Assembly (NCBI GenBank): GCA_965221185.1
Contig: OZ244866.1
Span: forward strand, 3,596,001-3,660,000
Reading direction: 5' to 3'
DNA: 64,000 nucleotides
Origin: Aldehydirespirator sp965221185
GTDB taxonomy: Bacteria; Actinomycetota; Acidimicrobiia; Acidimicrobiales; Aldehydirespiratoraceae
Position 1 is the stretch's first letter. Every line of letters begins with the position of its first letter. The position numbers were made by a program, and so were the translations under genes. The notes beneath the pieces are model-generated. The model worked only from the letters and a program-made list of their open reading frames with translations. It made no database searches and was not told where the DNA came from. Below, piece by piece: positions 17,634-26,109 of this stretch.

Positions 17634-18502
17634 GACAGCACCAATTTCGCCCCGCGGGCGGCCCGGCGGGCCGTGACGAGGACGATGCCGACCACGACGA
17701 GCAGCAGGATGGCCAGCGCCGACCCGAAGGGCCAGTTCCTGGACGCGCCGAACTGCTGCTGTATCAGGTTGGCGATCATCAGGGAGCGGCCACCGCCCAG
17801 GAGTTCGGGTTGCAGGAAGGCGCCGATGGCCGGGATGAACACCAGCAGGCAGCCGGCCACGATGCCGGGACGGACCGACGGCCACACGATCCGGCGCAGG
17901 ACGACAGCCGGGGTGGCGCCCAGGTCTAGCCCGGCCTCGGCGGTGCGATGGTCGAATCGCTCGGCGGCCGCGTAGATCGGCAGGATCATGAACGGCAGGA
18001 ACGTGTAGGCCATACCCACGAGGGTCGCTCCGCGGGTGTTGAGCATCTGCGGGGCGTCGATCCCGGCCGCGTCGAGAGCCGATGCCAGCGGACCGGTCTC
18101 GCGCAGGATCACGATCCAGGCGTAGGTGCGGACCAGCATGCTGGTCCAGAACGGGATGGTGACAGCCAGGATCAGCACCGGCTGGAGATGGCGGGGCCGG
18201 TTGGAGATCCAGACCGCGGTCGGGAAGCCGATGACCAGCGCGACGAGCATGGTCGCGGCGGCCAGCAGGATCGACGACCACATCACGTCGAGGTAGGTCG
18301 GATCGAAGCCGACGTGGCCGGTGAAGTCCTCGGCGACAACAAGCCGCTCGTAGGCGTCGGTGGTTAGCCCGTCGCCCACTCCCACGCCGCCCGGGCCCCG
18401 GGTCCTGAAGGAGTACCAGACGATGACTGCCATTGGCCCGCCGACCATGAACGCGATGAAGATCAGTGCGGGGGACGCGAGCCATCGGCTGCCGACCCTC
18501 AC
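17630..18502 (-). CDS. PotB-type ABC transporter permease
   Basis: 290 aa membrane protein. The coupling loop AGLDLGATPAVVLRRIVWPSVRPG and the FIPAIGAFLQPELLGGGRSLMIANLI segment are characteristic of PotB-like permeases. It overlaps both the ATPase gene upstream and the PotC-like gene downstream by 4 nt, so all are translated from one message. Confidence 0.93.
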   Translation of the reverse strand: MRVGSRWLASPALIFIAFMVGGPMAVIVWYSFRTRGPGGVGVGDGLTTDAYERLVVAEDFTGHVGFDPTYLDVMWSSILLAAATMLVALVIGFPTAVWISNRPRHLQPVLILAVTIPFWTSMLVRTYAWIVILRETGPLASALDAAGIDAPQMLNTRGATLVGMAYTFLPFMILPIYAAAERFDHRTAEAGLDLGATPAVVLRRIVWPSVRPGIVAGCLLVFIPAIGAFLQPELLGGGRSLMIANLIQQQFGASRNWPFGSALAILLLVVVGIVLVTARRAARGAKLVLS

Positions 18503-19572
18503 GACGTCAACACCCGTGTGTGCCGGGGGTCGATGCGGACGGTGACCGAGTCGCCCACGGCAACCTTCGAGTTCTCCGCATCCGTCCTGGCGTTGATGCG
18601 CAGGCCGTCGCCGAGGTCGATGGTCAGATGGATGTCCGCCCCCAGGTAGGCGGTTTCGACAACGATCCCTTGCAGGTCGCCTTCTGGGTCAAGCCTCACC
18701 CGCTCCGGTCTTGCCGCTAGCACCACAGGTTCCGGTCTTGCCAGCGCGGTCTCGTCGGCTCCGCGGACCTCAGCGACGTCGAGCTTCCATCGGCCCGCCA
18801 CCGTCAGTGTCCTGGCGCCGTCGTAGTCGACGGGCAGCAGGTTCGTCTCGCCGATGAAATCGGCCACGAATCGGGTGGCCGGGGCCTCGTAGATCTCTCG
18901 CGGGGTGCCGACCTGGATGATGCGCCCCCCGTTGAGCACCGCGATCCGGTCGCCGAGGGCGAGGGCCTCCTCCTGGTCGTGGGTGACGAACACGAAGGCG
19001 ATGCCGGTTGAGCGCTGGATCCGCTTGAGCTCTGCTTGCATCTGGCGGCGGAGCTTGAGGTCGAGGGCTCCCAGCGGCTCGTCGAGCAGCAGGACTCGGG
19101 GGCGCTTGGCCAGGGCGCGGGCCAGCGCCACCCGCTGCTGCTGGCCGCCGGATAGCTGGGCAGGGGTCCGCTTGCCGAACCCGGAGAGTTCGACCAGGTC
19201 GAGCATCTCCGCGACCCGTGTTCTGATCTCTGCCTTGGGCAGCTTCTCCATCTCCAGCCCGAAGGCGATGTTGCGCTCCACGGTGAGGAATCCGAACAGC
19301 GCGTAGCTCTGGAAGACCGTGTTGACCGGCCGGCGGAACGGCGGCGCGGTGTCGAGCCGTTCGCTGCCCAGGTGGATCTCTCCTGAGTCGACGTTCTCCA
19401 GCCCGGCGATGGTTCGCAGCAGTGTCGTCTTGCCGCAGCCGGACGGGCCGAGGAGCACCACGAACTCGTTGCTGCCCACGTTTAGGGACACATCGTCGAG
19501 GGCTCGCACCACGGCGCCCTCCGGGGTTGTAAACGTCTTGGAGACGTTGCGGAGGCGGAGCCCCTCAGCCAC
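18499..19572 (-). CDS. PotA-type ABC transporter ATPase
   Basis: 357 aa. ABC domain (about 1-235) with Walker A GPSGCGKTT, Q-loop VNTVFQSYALF, signature LSGGQQQR, Walker B VLLLDEPLGALD and switch His in VTHD; the C-terminal TOBE-type domain is about 270-350. First gene of the operon PotA-PotB-PotC-PotD-aminotransferase-M20 amidase. Its start is 9 bp from a perfect 23-bp palindrome that probably binds the divergently encoded TetR protein. Confidence 0.94.
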   Translation of the reverse strand: MAEGLRLRNVSKTFTTPEGAVVRALDDVSLNVGSNEFVVLLGPSGCGKTTLLRTIAGLENVDSGEIHLGSERLDTAPPFRRPVNTVFQSYALFGFLTVERNIAFGLEMEKLPKAEIRTRVAEMLDLVELSGFGKRTPAQLSGGQQQRVALARALAKRPRVLLLDEPLGALDLKLRRQMQAELKRIQRSTGIAFVFVTHDQEEALALGDRIAVLNGGRIIQVGTPREIYEAPATRFVADFIGETNLLPVDYDGARTLTVAGRWKLDVAEVRGADETALARPEPVVLAARPERVRLDPEGDLQGIVVETAYLGADIHLTIDLGDGLRINARTDAENSKVAVGDSVTVRIDPRHTRVLTS

Positions 19573-19582
19573 CGCCGGATCC

Positions 19583-19605
19583 TATAACGATCATTGATCG
19601 TTATA
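19583..19605. promoter_or_regulatory. 23-bp perfect palindrome, probable TetR operator
   Basis: Eleven-base arms around a single central T: TATAACGATCA-T-TGATCGTTATA. AT-rich and conspicuous in a GC-rich region, it lies between the PotA-type gene (start 19572, minus) and the TetR gene (start 19673, plus). Family knowledge makes it the likely binding site of that regulator, covering the operon promoter. Confidence 0.85.
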
Positions 19606-19672
19606 TTAGGCATCCCCGTGATGGTGTGCAAGCGGTCGCCCTGATTTCGGTGGTGTCGCCTAGCCTCTCGGC

Positions 19673-20278
19673 GTGGGCCGTCCCTCGGAACCGCTGTTGT
19701 CCAAGGACATGATCGTCGACGCCGCCATGGCCATCATCGACGAGAGCGGCATGCCGGCCATGACGACGCGAGCTATCGCCAAGCGGCTCGGCGTGGGCCA
19801 GGCGTCGCTCTACAACCACATCTCGAGTCGGGACGAACTCCTCGACCTGCTGAATGCCCGTGTCTTGGAGGGCGTGGACTTGAGTGCCCTCGACCATCCC
19901 GACTGGACCGAGGCCGTCTACCGCGGCACGCTCGCCTTTCTCGCCGCGCTGCAGCGGCATCCCAACATGCTGAGCGTGATTGCCACCCGCCCAGCGCGGA
20001 CCGATCCGTCCCTCACCTACTACGAGCGGATGCACGAGCGCCTGCGAAGCGCCGGCCTATCTGCCCAGGACTCGGCCCGCTTCCTGTTCGCCATCGACGA
20101 CTACTGCATCGGCGCGGCCCTCAACACCGAGGTGGACGTGGAGATCAACAACCGCCAGGACAAGTTCCCCCTCGTCACCGAGGCGATGGAGGCCGGCCGC
20201 CCCGCCGACCATCACGAGGCGACATTGCGCCTCCTGCTGAACGGCCTCATAGCCACCATCGACATCTCTACTGCATGA
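19673..20278 (+). CDS. TetR-family transcriptional regulator
   Basis: 201 aa. N-terminal HTH (about 11-57: IVDAAMAIIDESG..TTRAIAKRLGVGQASLYNHISSRDELLDLL) and a C-terminal ligand domain of the TetR_C type. GTG 19673 follows a TAGCCT -10 box by 6 nt, so the transcript is probably leaderless. It faces the Pot operon across the 23-bp palindrome and is presumably its ligand-relieved repressor. The 3' end overlaps the convergent hydrolase gene by 11 bp. Confidence 0.9.
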   Translation: MGRPSEPLLSKDMIVDAAMAIIDESGMPAMTTRAIAKRLGVGQASLYNHISSRDELLDLLNARVLEGVDLSALDHPDWTEAVYRGTLAFLAALQRHPNMLSVIATRPARTDPSLTYYERMHERLRSAGLSAQDSARFLFAIDDYCIGAALNTEVDVEINNRQDKFPLVTEAMEAGRPADHHEATLRLLLNGLIATIDISTA

Positions 20279-21155
20279 AGGTTTGGAGGAGCGGGAGGAT
20301 TCGGTCGGGCGCCTCCTCGGCGAGGAAGTGGCCGCAGTCGGCGAAGGTGTGTACCTCGCAATCGGTGAGCTCCGCCCTCCAGCGATCGAGTTCCTTGGTC
20401 CGGAAGGCGATGTCCTTGTTCCCCCACAGGACTAGGGCCGGCTTGCCGGTGAAGGCCGAGCGCTCGTCCCAGATCTCGCGGAGCCACTCCGTGGCGCCGA
20501 CGATGTGTCCCGGCAGCGCCGCGTTGGCGGCTCGCTCAGCAGGGGAGGGCTGCGCTCGGCGGTAGTGCTCCATCGCCTCTTCGGTGAGTGCGCCCTTGGT
20601 CCCCACCGCCCGGGGCATGACGCCGTTGACGAAGAAGTTGCGCCTCTTGATCAGGTACTGCCCCAGCGGGCTAGCCATCATCGCGCTGAAGAACCAGAAG
20701 TGCAGGTCGCGGTTCACCGGCCAGCACCAGGTGTTCGCGATCACGATCCGCTTGACCCGATCCGGGAACCGCCGCGCGAAGTCGAGACCGATCGGCCCGC
20801 CCCAGTCCGTCATGAATAGCGTCATGTCGCCAACGTCCAGATCATTCATCAGCGCCGCGAACGCCTCTGCATGCACTGCCGGGTGATGATCCTCCCTGCG
20901 GCTGCTGCGCGAGGAGAGGCCGAAACCGATGTGGTCCGCCGCGATGCAGCGGAACTCGGATCGGAGTCCCCGGATCAGATGTCGGAACTCGAATGACCAC
21001 GCCGGATTGCCGTGCACGAAGACGATCGGATCGCCGGCACCCTCATCGACATAGTGCATAAGGTGGTCGCGCGACGTGTCCACGAACCGGCTCTCGAACG
21101 GGAACAACTCGTCCGACACCCAAGCCGGCCGTTGCGCAGCAGCGCCATGATGCAT
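20268..21155 (-). CDS. Alpha/beta hydrolase of the haloalkane dehalogenase type
   Basis: 295 aa. HGNPAWSFEFRHL holds the oxyanion/halide Asn (N50); the nucleophile is Asp117 with adjacent Trp118 in MTDWGGPIG, as in haloalkane dehalogenases rather than Ser esterases; a WGNKD acid loop and CGHFLAEEAP His complete the triad. ATG 21155 lies 6 nt after a TAGCGT -10 box (leaderless). Real activity could be dehalogenase or another hydrolase of this subfamily. Confidence 0.85.
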   Translation of the reverse strand: MHHGAAAQRPAWVSDELFPFESRFVDTSRDHLMHYVDEGAGDPIVFVHGNPAWSFEFRHLIRGLRSEFRCIAADHIGFGLSSRSSRREDHHPAVHAEAFAALMNDLDVGDMTLFMTDWGGPIGLDFARRFPDRVKRIVIANTWCWPVNRDLHFWFFSAMMASPLGQYLIKRRNFFVNGVMPRAVGTKGALTEEAMEHYRRAQPSPAERAANAALPGHIVGATEWLREIWDERSAFTGKPALVLWGNKDIAFRTKELDRWRAELTDCEVHTFADCGHFLAEEAPDRILPLLQTFMQ

Positions 21156-21230
21156 GGGCGCACGCTACTTGGACCTGCAGGATGTCGCTGTAGCCCGGAC
21201 TACCTGGGCACCAGCCGTGCTGTCTTGTAG

Positions 21231-21250
21231 ACTAAGTATTGTGAACTAAG
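21231..21250 (+). promoter_or_regulatory. ACTAAG direct repeats before the Phd/VapC operon
   Basis: ACTAAG occurs at 21231-21236 and 21245-21250, 14 bp apart, between a possible -10 region and the Shine-Dalgarno CGGAGG (21256-21261). Phd-type antitoxins commonly autorepress from short repeats at such a place; binding here is inferred. Confidence 0.45.
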
Positions 21251-21267
21251 AAGATCGGAGGCTGAGG

Positions 21268-21510
21268 ATGCGGGTTGTGAACATGCACGAGGCGAAAACC
21301 CACCTATCTCGGCTCGTGAAGGCTGCGGCCGAGGGCGAGCCGTTCGCCATCGCGCGGGCGGGCAAGCCGCTCGTGAAGGTCGTGGCTCTGGACGCACCCG
21401 AGTCCGGGCACACCAAGAGGACCGGGTTCCTGCCTGGCGTCTCGGTGCCCGAGGACTTCGACCGGATGGGGGAGGCCGAGATCGTCGAGCTGTTCGTGGG
21501 CGGAGGGTGA
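21268..21510 (+). CDS. Phd/YefM-family antitoxin
   Basis: 80 aa. The N-terminus MRVVNMHEAKTHLSRLVKAAAEGEPFAIARAGKPLVKVV is the standard Phd/YefM DNA-binding fold; the C-terminus (about 55-80) would wrap the toxin. CGGAGG is placed 6 nt before the ATG. The TGA overlaps the GTG of the toxin gene (GTGA), the usual tight coupling of TA pairs. Confidence 0.92.
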   Translation: MRVVNMHEAKTHLSRLVKAAAEGEPFAIARAGKPLVKVVALDAPESGHTKRTGFLPGVSVPEDFDRMGEAEIVELFVGGG

Positions 21511-21893
21511 GCCTTCTGCTCGACACCCATGTGCTGCTGTGGGCCGCGGCGACTCCGGACCGACTGCCGTCCGAGGCGCGGCGGCTCATCGAGGACACAG
21601 CCGAGGAGTTGTTCTTTAGCGCGGCGTCCATATGGGAGGTTGCCATCAAGAACGGCCTGAAACGGGCGGACTTCCGCGCTGACCCCCACCTGCTGCGAAA
21701 AGGGCTGCTGGAACACGGCTACCGCGAGCTGGCCGTGACCGGCGCGCACGCGGCCGCCGTGGCCCTGCTGCCGCCCATCCATGGGGATCCCTTCGACCGC
21801 CTTCTAGTTACCCAAGCGCAGCTTGAGCCTCTCACGCTGCTGACTGCGGACAAGCGGGTAGGGCGGTACCCCGGCCCCATCCAGTTGATCTGA
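21507..21893 (+). CDS. vapC: VapC-family PIN-domain toxin
   Basis: 128 aa PIN RNase. Acidic residues for Mg are visible: D6 in LLLDTHVLLWA, E44 in SIWEVAIK, D97 in GDPFDRLLVTQA and D115 in LTADKRV. Starts at GTG 21507, overlapping the antitoxin stop. All catalytic residues are present, so the toxin is probably active. Confidence 0.92.
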   Translation: MSLLLDTHVLLWAAATPDRLPSEARRLIEDTAEELFFSAASIWEVAIKNGLKRADFRADPHLLRKGLLEHGYRELAVTGAHAAAVALLPPIHGDPFDRLLVTQAQLEPLTLLTADKRVGRYPGPIQLI

Positions 21894-21983
21894 CCCCCAT
21901 CAGCATGCACAACGGAGATCTGCGTCAACTATCGCGTTCGACCTCAGGCGTTTGCCATTGGGCACATAGCGTATTCTTGGTGA

Positions 21984-22028
21984 ATGTTGAGTTTTCAGAC
22001 TCTGAGCATCGTCGCCCGTGTCTGGTAG
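21984..22028 (+). CDS. Possible leaderless 14-codon upstream ORF
   Basis: ATG 21984 lies 6 nt after TATTCT (21972-21977), the same spacing as the leaderless genes of this window. It encodes M-L-S-F-Q-T-L-S-I-V-A-R-V-W and ends in TAG 22026-22028, overlapping GTG 22018 of the methyltransferase frame. It may be a leader peptide, or only mark where the message begins. Confidence 0.35.
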   Translation: MLSFQTLSIVARVW

Positions 22029-22071
22029 TTCTCGGGATGCTCCTTATCCGGAGTTGAAGAAGACCCACACG

Positions 22072-23112
22072 ATGGCCCATGTCGGGCGGCCGTTCACGGA
22101 CTACAAGCCGCCCCCGGCCGCGCCGGTTTGGGCGGTGATCGAGGGGTTGGGTCGCTACCACGTGCTGCTGACCGCCTTGGAGCTCGGGGTGTTTGAGGCT
22201 TTGGACGAGGTTCCGGCCGGCGCAGGCATGACGGCAGAAGAACTGGCCGCGCGGCTCGACCTTCCGGCACTGCACCTCGAGTCGTTGCTGGACTCGGTGG
22301 TGGCCCTCGGTTTGCTCGACCGGGTGATCGACCACTTCAAGCTCAACGACGCCGCCCGTCGCTACCTGCTCGTCGATGGGCCGGCCTCAATGGCCGGGCT
22401 GATCCCGGTGGCCCCCGGCCCCCATGAGAACTGGACCCGGCTGGCCGACACGGTGCGCTCGGGCCGGCCCGCCACCCCCATCGACGACGACCCGGCCGCG
22501 TTCTACGTGCCGCTGGTGGAGGGCACGTTCACCACCATGTGGCGCTGCGCCAGTCGTGCCGACTTCCGGATGCGCTACAGCGCGCTGGCCGCGCCCCGCA
22601 TCCTCGACCTCGGCGCGGGCGGGGCGCCCTGGTCGATCGCGATGCTGGAGGCCTGCGCTGATGGCCATGCCGTGGTCAACGACCTCGACGGGGTGATCGA
22701 TGTCGCCCGGCGCAAGACCGCCGAGCACGGCGTGGCTGATCGCTGCGAGTTCCGTCCCGGCGACTTCCACGCGGTCCGGATCGAGGACGGCGCCTACGAC
22801 ATCGTCGTGCTGGGCCACATCTGCCGCACCGAGGGCCCGGACGGCGCACGCCGCTTGGTGGAGCGGGCCTATGCGGCCCTGCGTCCCGGCGGCCGCATCG
22901 TGCTGGCCGACTACTTCATCGGACCGAACCACAAGACCAACCCGCACGCCGTGCTGATGGGCATGACGATGATGGCTAGCACCGTCAACGGTTTCGGCGT
23001 CACCACCGAGACCGCCACCGGCTGGCTTCGGGACGCCGGCTTCGAGGCGCTGCGGCTGATCGAGCCCATCGGCTTCCAATTCGCCTACGTGGCCTCCAAG
23101 CCGAGAAACTGA
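22072..23112 (+). CDS. SAM-dependent methyltransferase with N-terminal winged helix
   Basis: 346 aa from ATG 22072 (GTG 22018 gives 364 aa and overlaps the small uORF). The N-terminal dimerisation/winged-helix domain (about 20-100: YHVLLTALELGVFEAL...MTAEELAARLDL) is typical of small-molecule O-methyltransferases; the C-terminal Rossmann domain has ILDLGAGGAPWSIAM (motif I) and LRPGGRIVLADYFIGP. The substrate is unknown. An amidohydrolase gene follows 31 bp later. Confidence 0.85.
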   Translation: MAHVGRPFTDYKPPPAAPVWAVIEGLGRYHVLLTALELGVFEALDEVPAGAGMTAEELAARLDLPALHLESLLDSVVALGLLDRVIDHFKLNDAARRYLLVDGPASMAGLIPVAPGPHENWTRLADTVRSGRPATPIDDDPAAFYVPLVEGTFTTMWRCASRADFRMRYSALAAPRILDLGAGGAPWSIAMLEACADGHAVVNDLDGVIDVARRKTAEHGVADRCEFRPGDFHAVRIEDGAYDIVVLGHICRTEGPDGARRLVERAYAALRPGGRIVLADYFIGPNHKTNPHAVLMGMTMMASTVNGFGVTTETATGWLRDAGFEALRLIEPIGFQFAYVASKPRN

Positions 23113-23143
23113 ACCGAACGACAGCTGCTGGCAGGAGGCCGGA

Positions 23144-24538
23144 ATGAGTGAGCGGGAGCGCATCGACACCCTCATCAAGGGCTGGTACGTGGTGACCATG
23201 AACCCCTCCAGAGACATCATCCGCCACGGCGCGGTGGCGATTCGGGGCCGTGACATCGTGGCGGTGGGCAAGGCATCGGACCTGGAGGCGGCCTACGAGG
23301 CGGCCGAGACGGTGGGCGGGGACCGGTTCGTGGTAACCCCCGGCCTGGTCAACACCCACATCCACATCACCGGGGAGCCCCTAACCAAGGGTTACGTGCC
23401 CGACGACACGCCCTTCGAGGAGAACGTGTTCATGTGGCTGTGCCCCCTCTACTCGGTGTACACCCCCGAGGAGGAGCGGCTGTCGGCCCAGCTCGCGGCG
23501 GTGGAGATGCTCAAGTCGGGCACCACCACGTTCCTGGAGGCGGGCACCATCCGCTTCACCGACGAGGTGATGGACGGTCTGGTCACCGCCGGCATCCGGG
23601 GTCGCATCGGCAAGTGGGTGTGGGACCTGCCGCCGGAGCCCGACGTCTATCGCCAGAGCACCGACGACGCCATCGCCAACATCAACGACACCATCGACCG
23701 CTACCGGGGCACTGCCGGCGGCCGCCTGGAGGCGTGGTCGATGGTGGTGGGCCACACCACCTGCTCGGACCCGCTTTGGCGTGGGGCACGCGAGGCTGCC
23801 GACCACCACGGCGTGGGCCTCAACTTCCACATGAGCCCGGCCAAGATCGACCCCGACGGGTTCATCGCCGAGTTCGGGCAGCGGCCCATGATCCACCTCG
23901 GAGAGCTGGGCGTGCTTGGCGCCGACACCTCCATGACCCACTGCGTCCACGTCGACGACAGCGAGCTCGATGTGATGGCCGAGGCGGGCTGCTCAGTCGA
24001 GCACTGTCCCACCACCGCGCTCAAGGTCAGCTACGGCGTCACCCAGATCGGCAAGATGCCCGAGATGGTGATGCGGGGCATCAACGTGAGCATCGGCATC
24101 GACGGCAACAACGCCTCCAACTACGCCGACATGTACCGGGCCACCTACCTGGTGGCCGGGCTGTTCAAGGACGCCCGCATGGATCCCCAGATGTTCCCGG
24201 CGGAGAAGGCCTACGAGATGGCCACCCTGGGCGGGGCCCGGACGATGCTCATGTCCGATGAGATCGGCTCGCTGGAGGCAGGCAAGAAGGCCGACGTGGT
24301 GCTGCACGACACCGACCGGCCCGAGTGGCGCCCGCTGCTGAACGTGATGAACCAGTTGGTGTGGTCAGCCGACGGGCGGGGGGTTCACACCGTGTTCGTG
24401 GACGGCGCCAAGGTCGTCGACGCGGGCCGGATGACCACCATCGACGAGGACACCTTCTACGCCCGCTGCCAGGCCGCCGGCGAGGCCATCACCGCCCGCT
24501 CGGGCCTGCCCGACAAGGCCAAGTTCCCGGTCTGGTAG
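23144..24538 (+). CDS. Amidohydrolase-superfamily protein (TRZ/ATZ chlorohydrolase-deaminase type)
   Basis: 464 aa TIM-barrel metal hydrolase. H72 and H74 (VNTHIHITG), a His in NFHMSP, a His in THCVHVD and an Asp in GIDGNNASN are the usual mononuclear metal site. The flanking beta-sandwich has the IKGWYVVTM start and SLEAGKKADVVLHD end. Family members deaminate or dechlorinate purines, guanine-like compounds or S-adenosylhomocysteine. GGAGG precedes ATG. Confidence 0.88.
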   Translation: MSERERIDTLIKGWYVVTMNPSRDIIRHGAVAIRGRDIVAVGKASDLEAAYEAAETVGGDRFVVTPGLVNTHIHITGEPLTKGYVPDDTPFEENVFMWLCPLYSVYTPEEERLSAQLAAVEMLKSGTTTFLEAGTIRFTDEVMDGLVTAGIRGRIGKWVWDLPPEPDVYRQSTDDAIANINDTIDRYRGTAGGRLEAWSMVVGHTTCSDPLWRGAREAADHHGVGLNFHMSPAKIDPDGFIAEFGQRPMIHLGELGVLGADTSMTHCVHVDDSELDVMAEAGCSVEHCPTTALKVSYGVTQIGKMPEMVMRGINVSIGIDGNNASNYADMYRATYLVAGLFKDARMDPQMFPAEKAYEMATLGGARTMLMSDEIGSLEAGKKADVVLHDTDRPEWRPLLNVMNQLVWSADGRGVHTVFVDGAKVVDAGRMTTIDEDTFYARCQAAGEAITARSGLPDKAKFPVW

Positions 24539-24566
24539 CTCCTCCGAGCAGCGATAGGGTCGGACC

Positions 24567-24926
24567 ATGCCTGAGTTCAGAGTCATCTTCGTTGCTAACG
24601 ACTACGACGCCACCGTGGGGTTCTTCGCCGAGGTGATGGGCCTGGAGGTGGAGCGGTCCTTCGGCGAGATCTTCAGAGGGACGATCCTGCTGGCCGCCGC
24701 CGGCCGTATCGAGGTCATCGAGGACGGCGCTGGATGGGACACGCCCGGAGTGGCGGGCGTCTCGGTGTCATGGGAGATCACCGACGCCGACGCCGAGCAC
24801 GCCCGGCTGGTCTCCGCCGGCGCCACCATCGTGCGACCGCCCGAACTCCAGCCGTGGGGTCACAAGAGCTTCGAAGTGGCCGGCCCCGATGGTTTGAGGA
24901 TCATCCTCTTCGAAGTGGTGGCCTAG
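24567..24926 (+). CDS. VOC-family protein
   Basis: 119 aa single VOC domain: MPEFRVIFVANDYDATVGFFAEVMGLE at the start and WGHKSFEVAGPDGLRIILFE at the end. ATG is 6 nt downstream of a TAGGGT box, so leaderless. Its TAG stop is the first part of dispersed repeat copy 3. Substrate unknown. Confidence 0.85.
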   Translation: MPEFRVIFVANDYDATVGFFAEVMGLEVERSFGEIFRGTILLAAAGRIEVIEDGAGWDTPGVAGVSVSWEITDADAEHARLVSAGATIVRPPELQPWGHKSFEVAGPDGLRIILFEVVA

Positions 24927-25080
24927 AGGCCGAGCGGATTGGCCGCGTCTGAGGAGGATCTCGCGCGGGCGTTGAGCGAGGCCGTGGCCCGAGCGGCCCG
25001 TGAGCGCAGCGAACAAGAGCGGGAGACACAACTCATCACGCGAGGTGCTCACCACTTGTCCGCGCACGTTCTTTGTAGAG
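24924..25080 (+). repeat. Dispersed palindromic repeat, copy 3
   Basis: Plus-orientation copy, one of the longest (~157 bp). Head CTAGAGGCCGAGCGGATTGG includes the VOC stop; tail CTTGTCCGCGCAC. Core at about 24975-25023 is close to consensus. It separates two co-directional genes, so it could block read-through into the F420-type oxidoreductase gene. Confidence 0.85.
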
Positions 25081-25096
25081 GCTAGAAAGTCGAACT

Positions 25097-26023
25097 ATGC
25101 GATTCGGATTCTGGGCATCGACCAAGAACGACTGGGAGCACGTACTGGCCGTGAGCCGGGCTGCGGAGGCGAGCGGCTGGGACGGCCTGTGGCTGCCTGA
25201 CCACTTCATGCCGCCGGAGGGGGGCTACGGCGAAGAGCCGGCCGGCGTCGATCCGGAGCTGCTGCCCAACCACGAATGCTGGACGCTGCTGGCCGCGCTG
25301 GCTACGGCCGTCCCCCGGGTGCGGATCGGGGCGATGGTCACCGGCAACACCTACCGCCACCCGGCGGTGCTGGCCAAGCAGGCCGCCTCTGTCGACCACA
25401 TCAGCGGGGGGCGCTTGGTGCTGGGTCTCGGCGCGGGATGGCAGGAGAACGAGCACCGCCGCTACGGCATCCAATTCGGAACGGCGCGGATCCGGGCCGA
25501 CATGCTGGAGGAGGCCTGCGCGGTGATCACCGGCCTCTTTGCCAATGAGCGCACCGACTTCGACGGGGTCCACTACCGCCTGCAGGGCGCGCCGCTGGTG
25601 CCCAAGCCTCTGCAGGATCCGCTGCCGATCATGATCGGCGGCAGGGGCGAGCGCCGCACCGTCCCGACCATGGTGCGCTGGGGTCACGAATGGAACGGAT
25701 GGTGCACCCCCAGGGACATGGGCCACTACAACGCGCTCATCGACCGGCTCTGCGAGGCCGCGGGCCGGGATCCGGGAACCATCTCACGCTCCGCCGCGAC
25801 GCTGCTGTTCCTTTGCGATTCCGAGGAGGAGGCGGCCCGGGTGAGAGCCCAGCCGTCGGGGATGCCCCGGCTGGTGGGCACGCCCGCCCAGCTTGTCGAG
25901 CGGGTGGCCCGCTATGTCGCGGCCGGCACCGACGAGCTGATCATCCCCGACTTCAACCTCGCGCCCAGCGAGACCCAAGAAGTAGTCGAGCGCTTCATGA
26001 CCGAGGTCGTGTCGGCCCTCTGA
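25097..26023 (+). CDS. Luciferase-like (LLM class) F420-dependent oxidoreductase
   Basis: 308 aa TIM-barrel oxidoreductase. DGLWLPDHF, VRIGAMVTGNTYRHPAVLAKQAASVDHISGGRLVLGLGAGW and PLPIMIGGRGERRT are the recurrent LLM segments; the HISGGR...GLGAGW stretch binds the cofactor phosphate. Actinobacterial members mostly use F420, a few FMN. Substrate not predictable. Confidence 0.9.
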   Translation: MRFGFWASTKNDWEHVLAVSRAAEASGWDGLWLPDHFMPPEGGYGEEPAGVDPELLPNHECWTLLAALATAVPRVRIGAMVTGNTYRHPAVLAKQAASVDHISGGRLVLGLGAGWQENEHRRYGIQFGTARIRADMLEEACAVITGLFANERTDFDGVHYRLQGAPLVPKPLQDPLPIMIGGRGERRTVPTMVRWGHEWNGWCTPRDMGHYNALIDRLCEAAGRDPGTISRSAATLLFLCDSEEEAARVRAQPSGMPRLVGTPAQLVERVARYVAAGTDELIIPDFNLAPSETQEVVERFMTEVVSAL

Positions 26024-26109
26024 ACCGCCCGTCGGTGCTATGCCCGAAGACCAACGAGGAGCGCCAGATGAGCTGTGATGCGCTTCGCGCCTTAGTTGAG
26101 GAGTGCGCC

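Noticed and set aside
17634..18485. 548-residue frame extending the PotC-like permease
   Set aside because: The extension is the shadow of the PotB-like gene; the GTGA coupling at 17633 gives the normal permease length.
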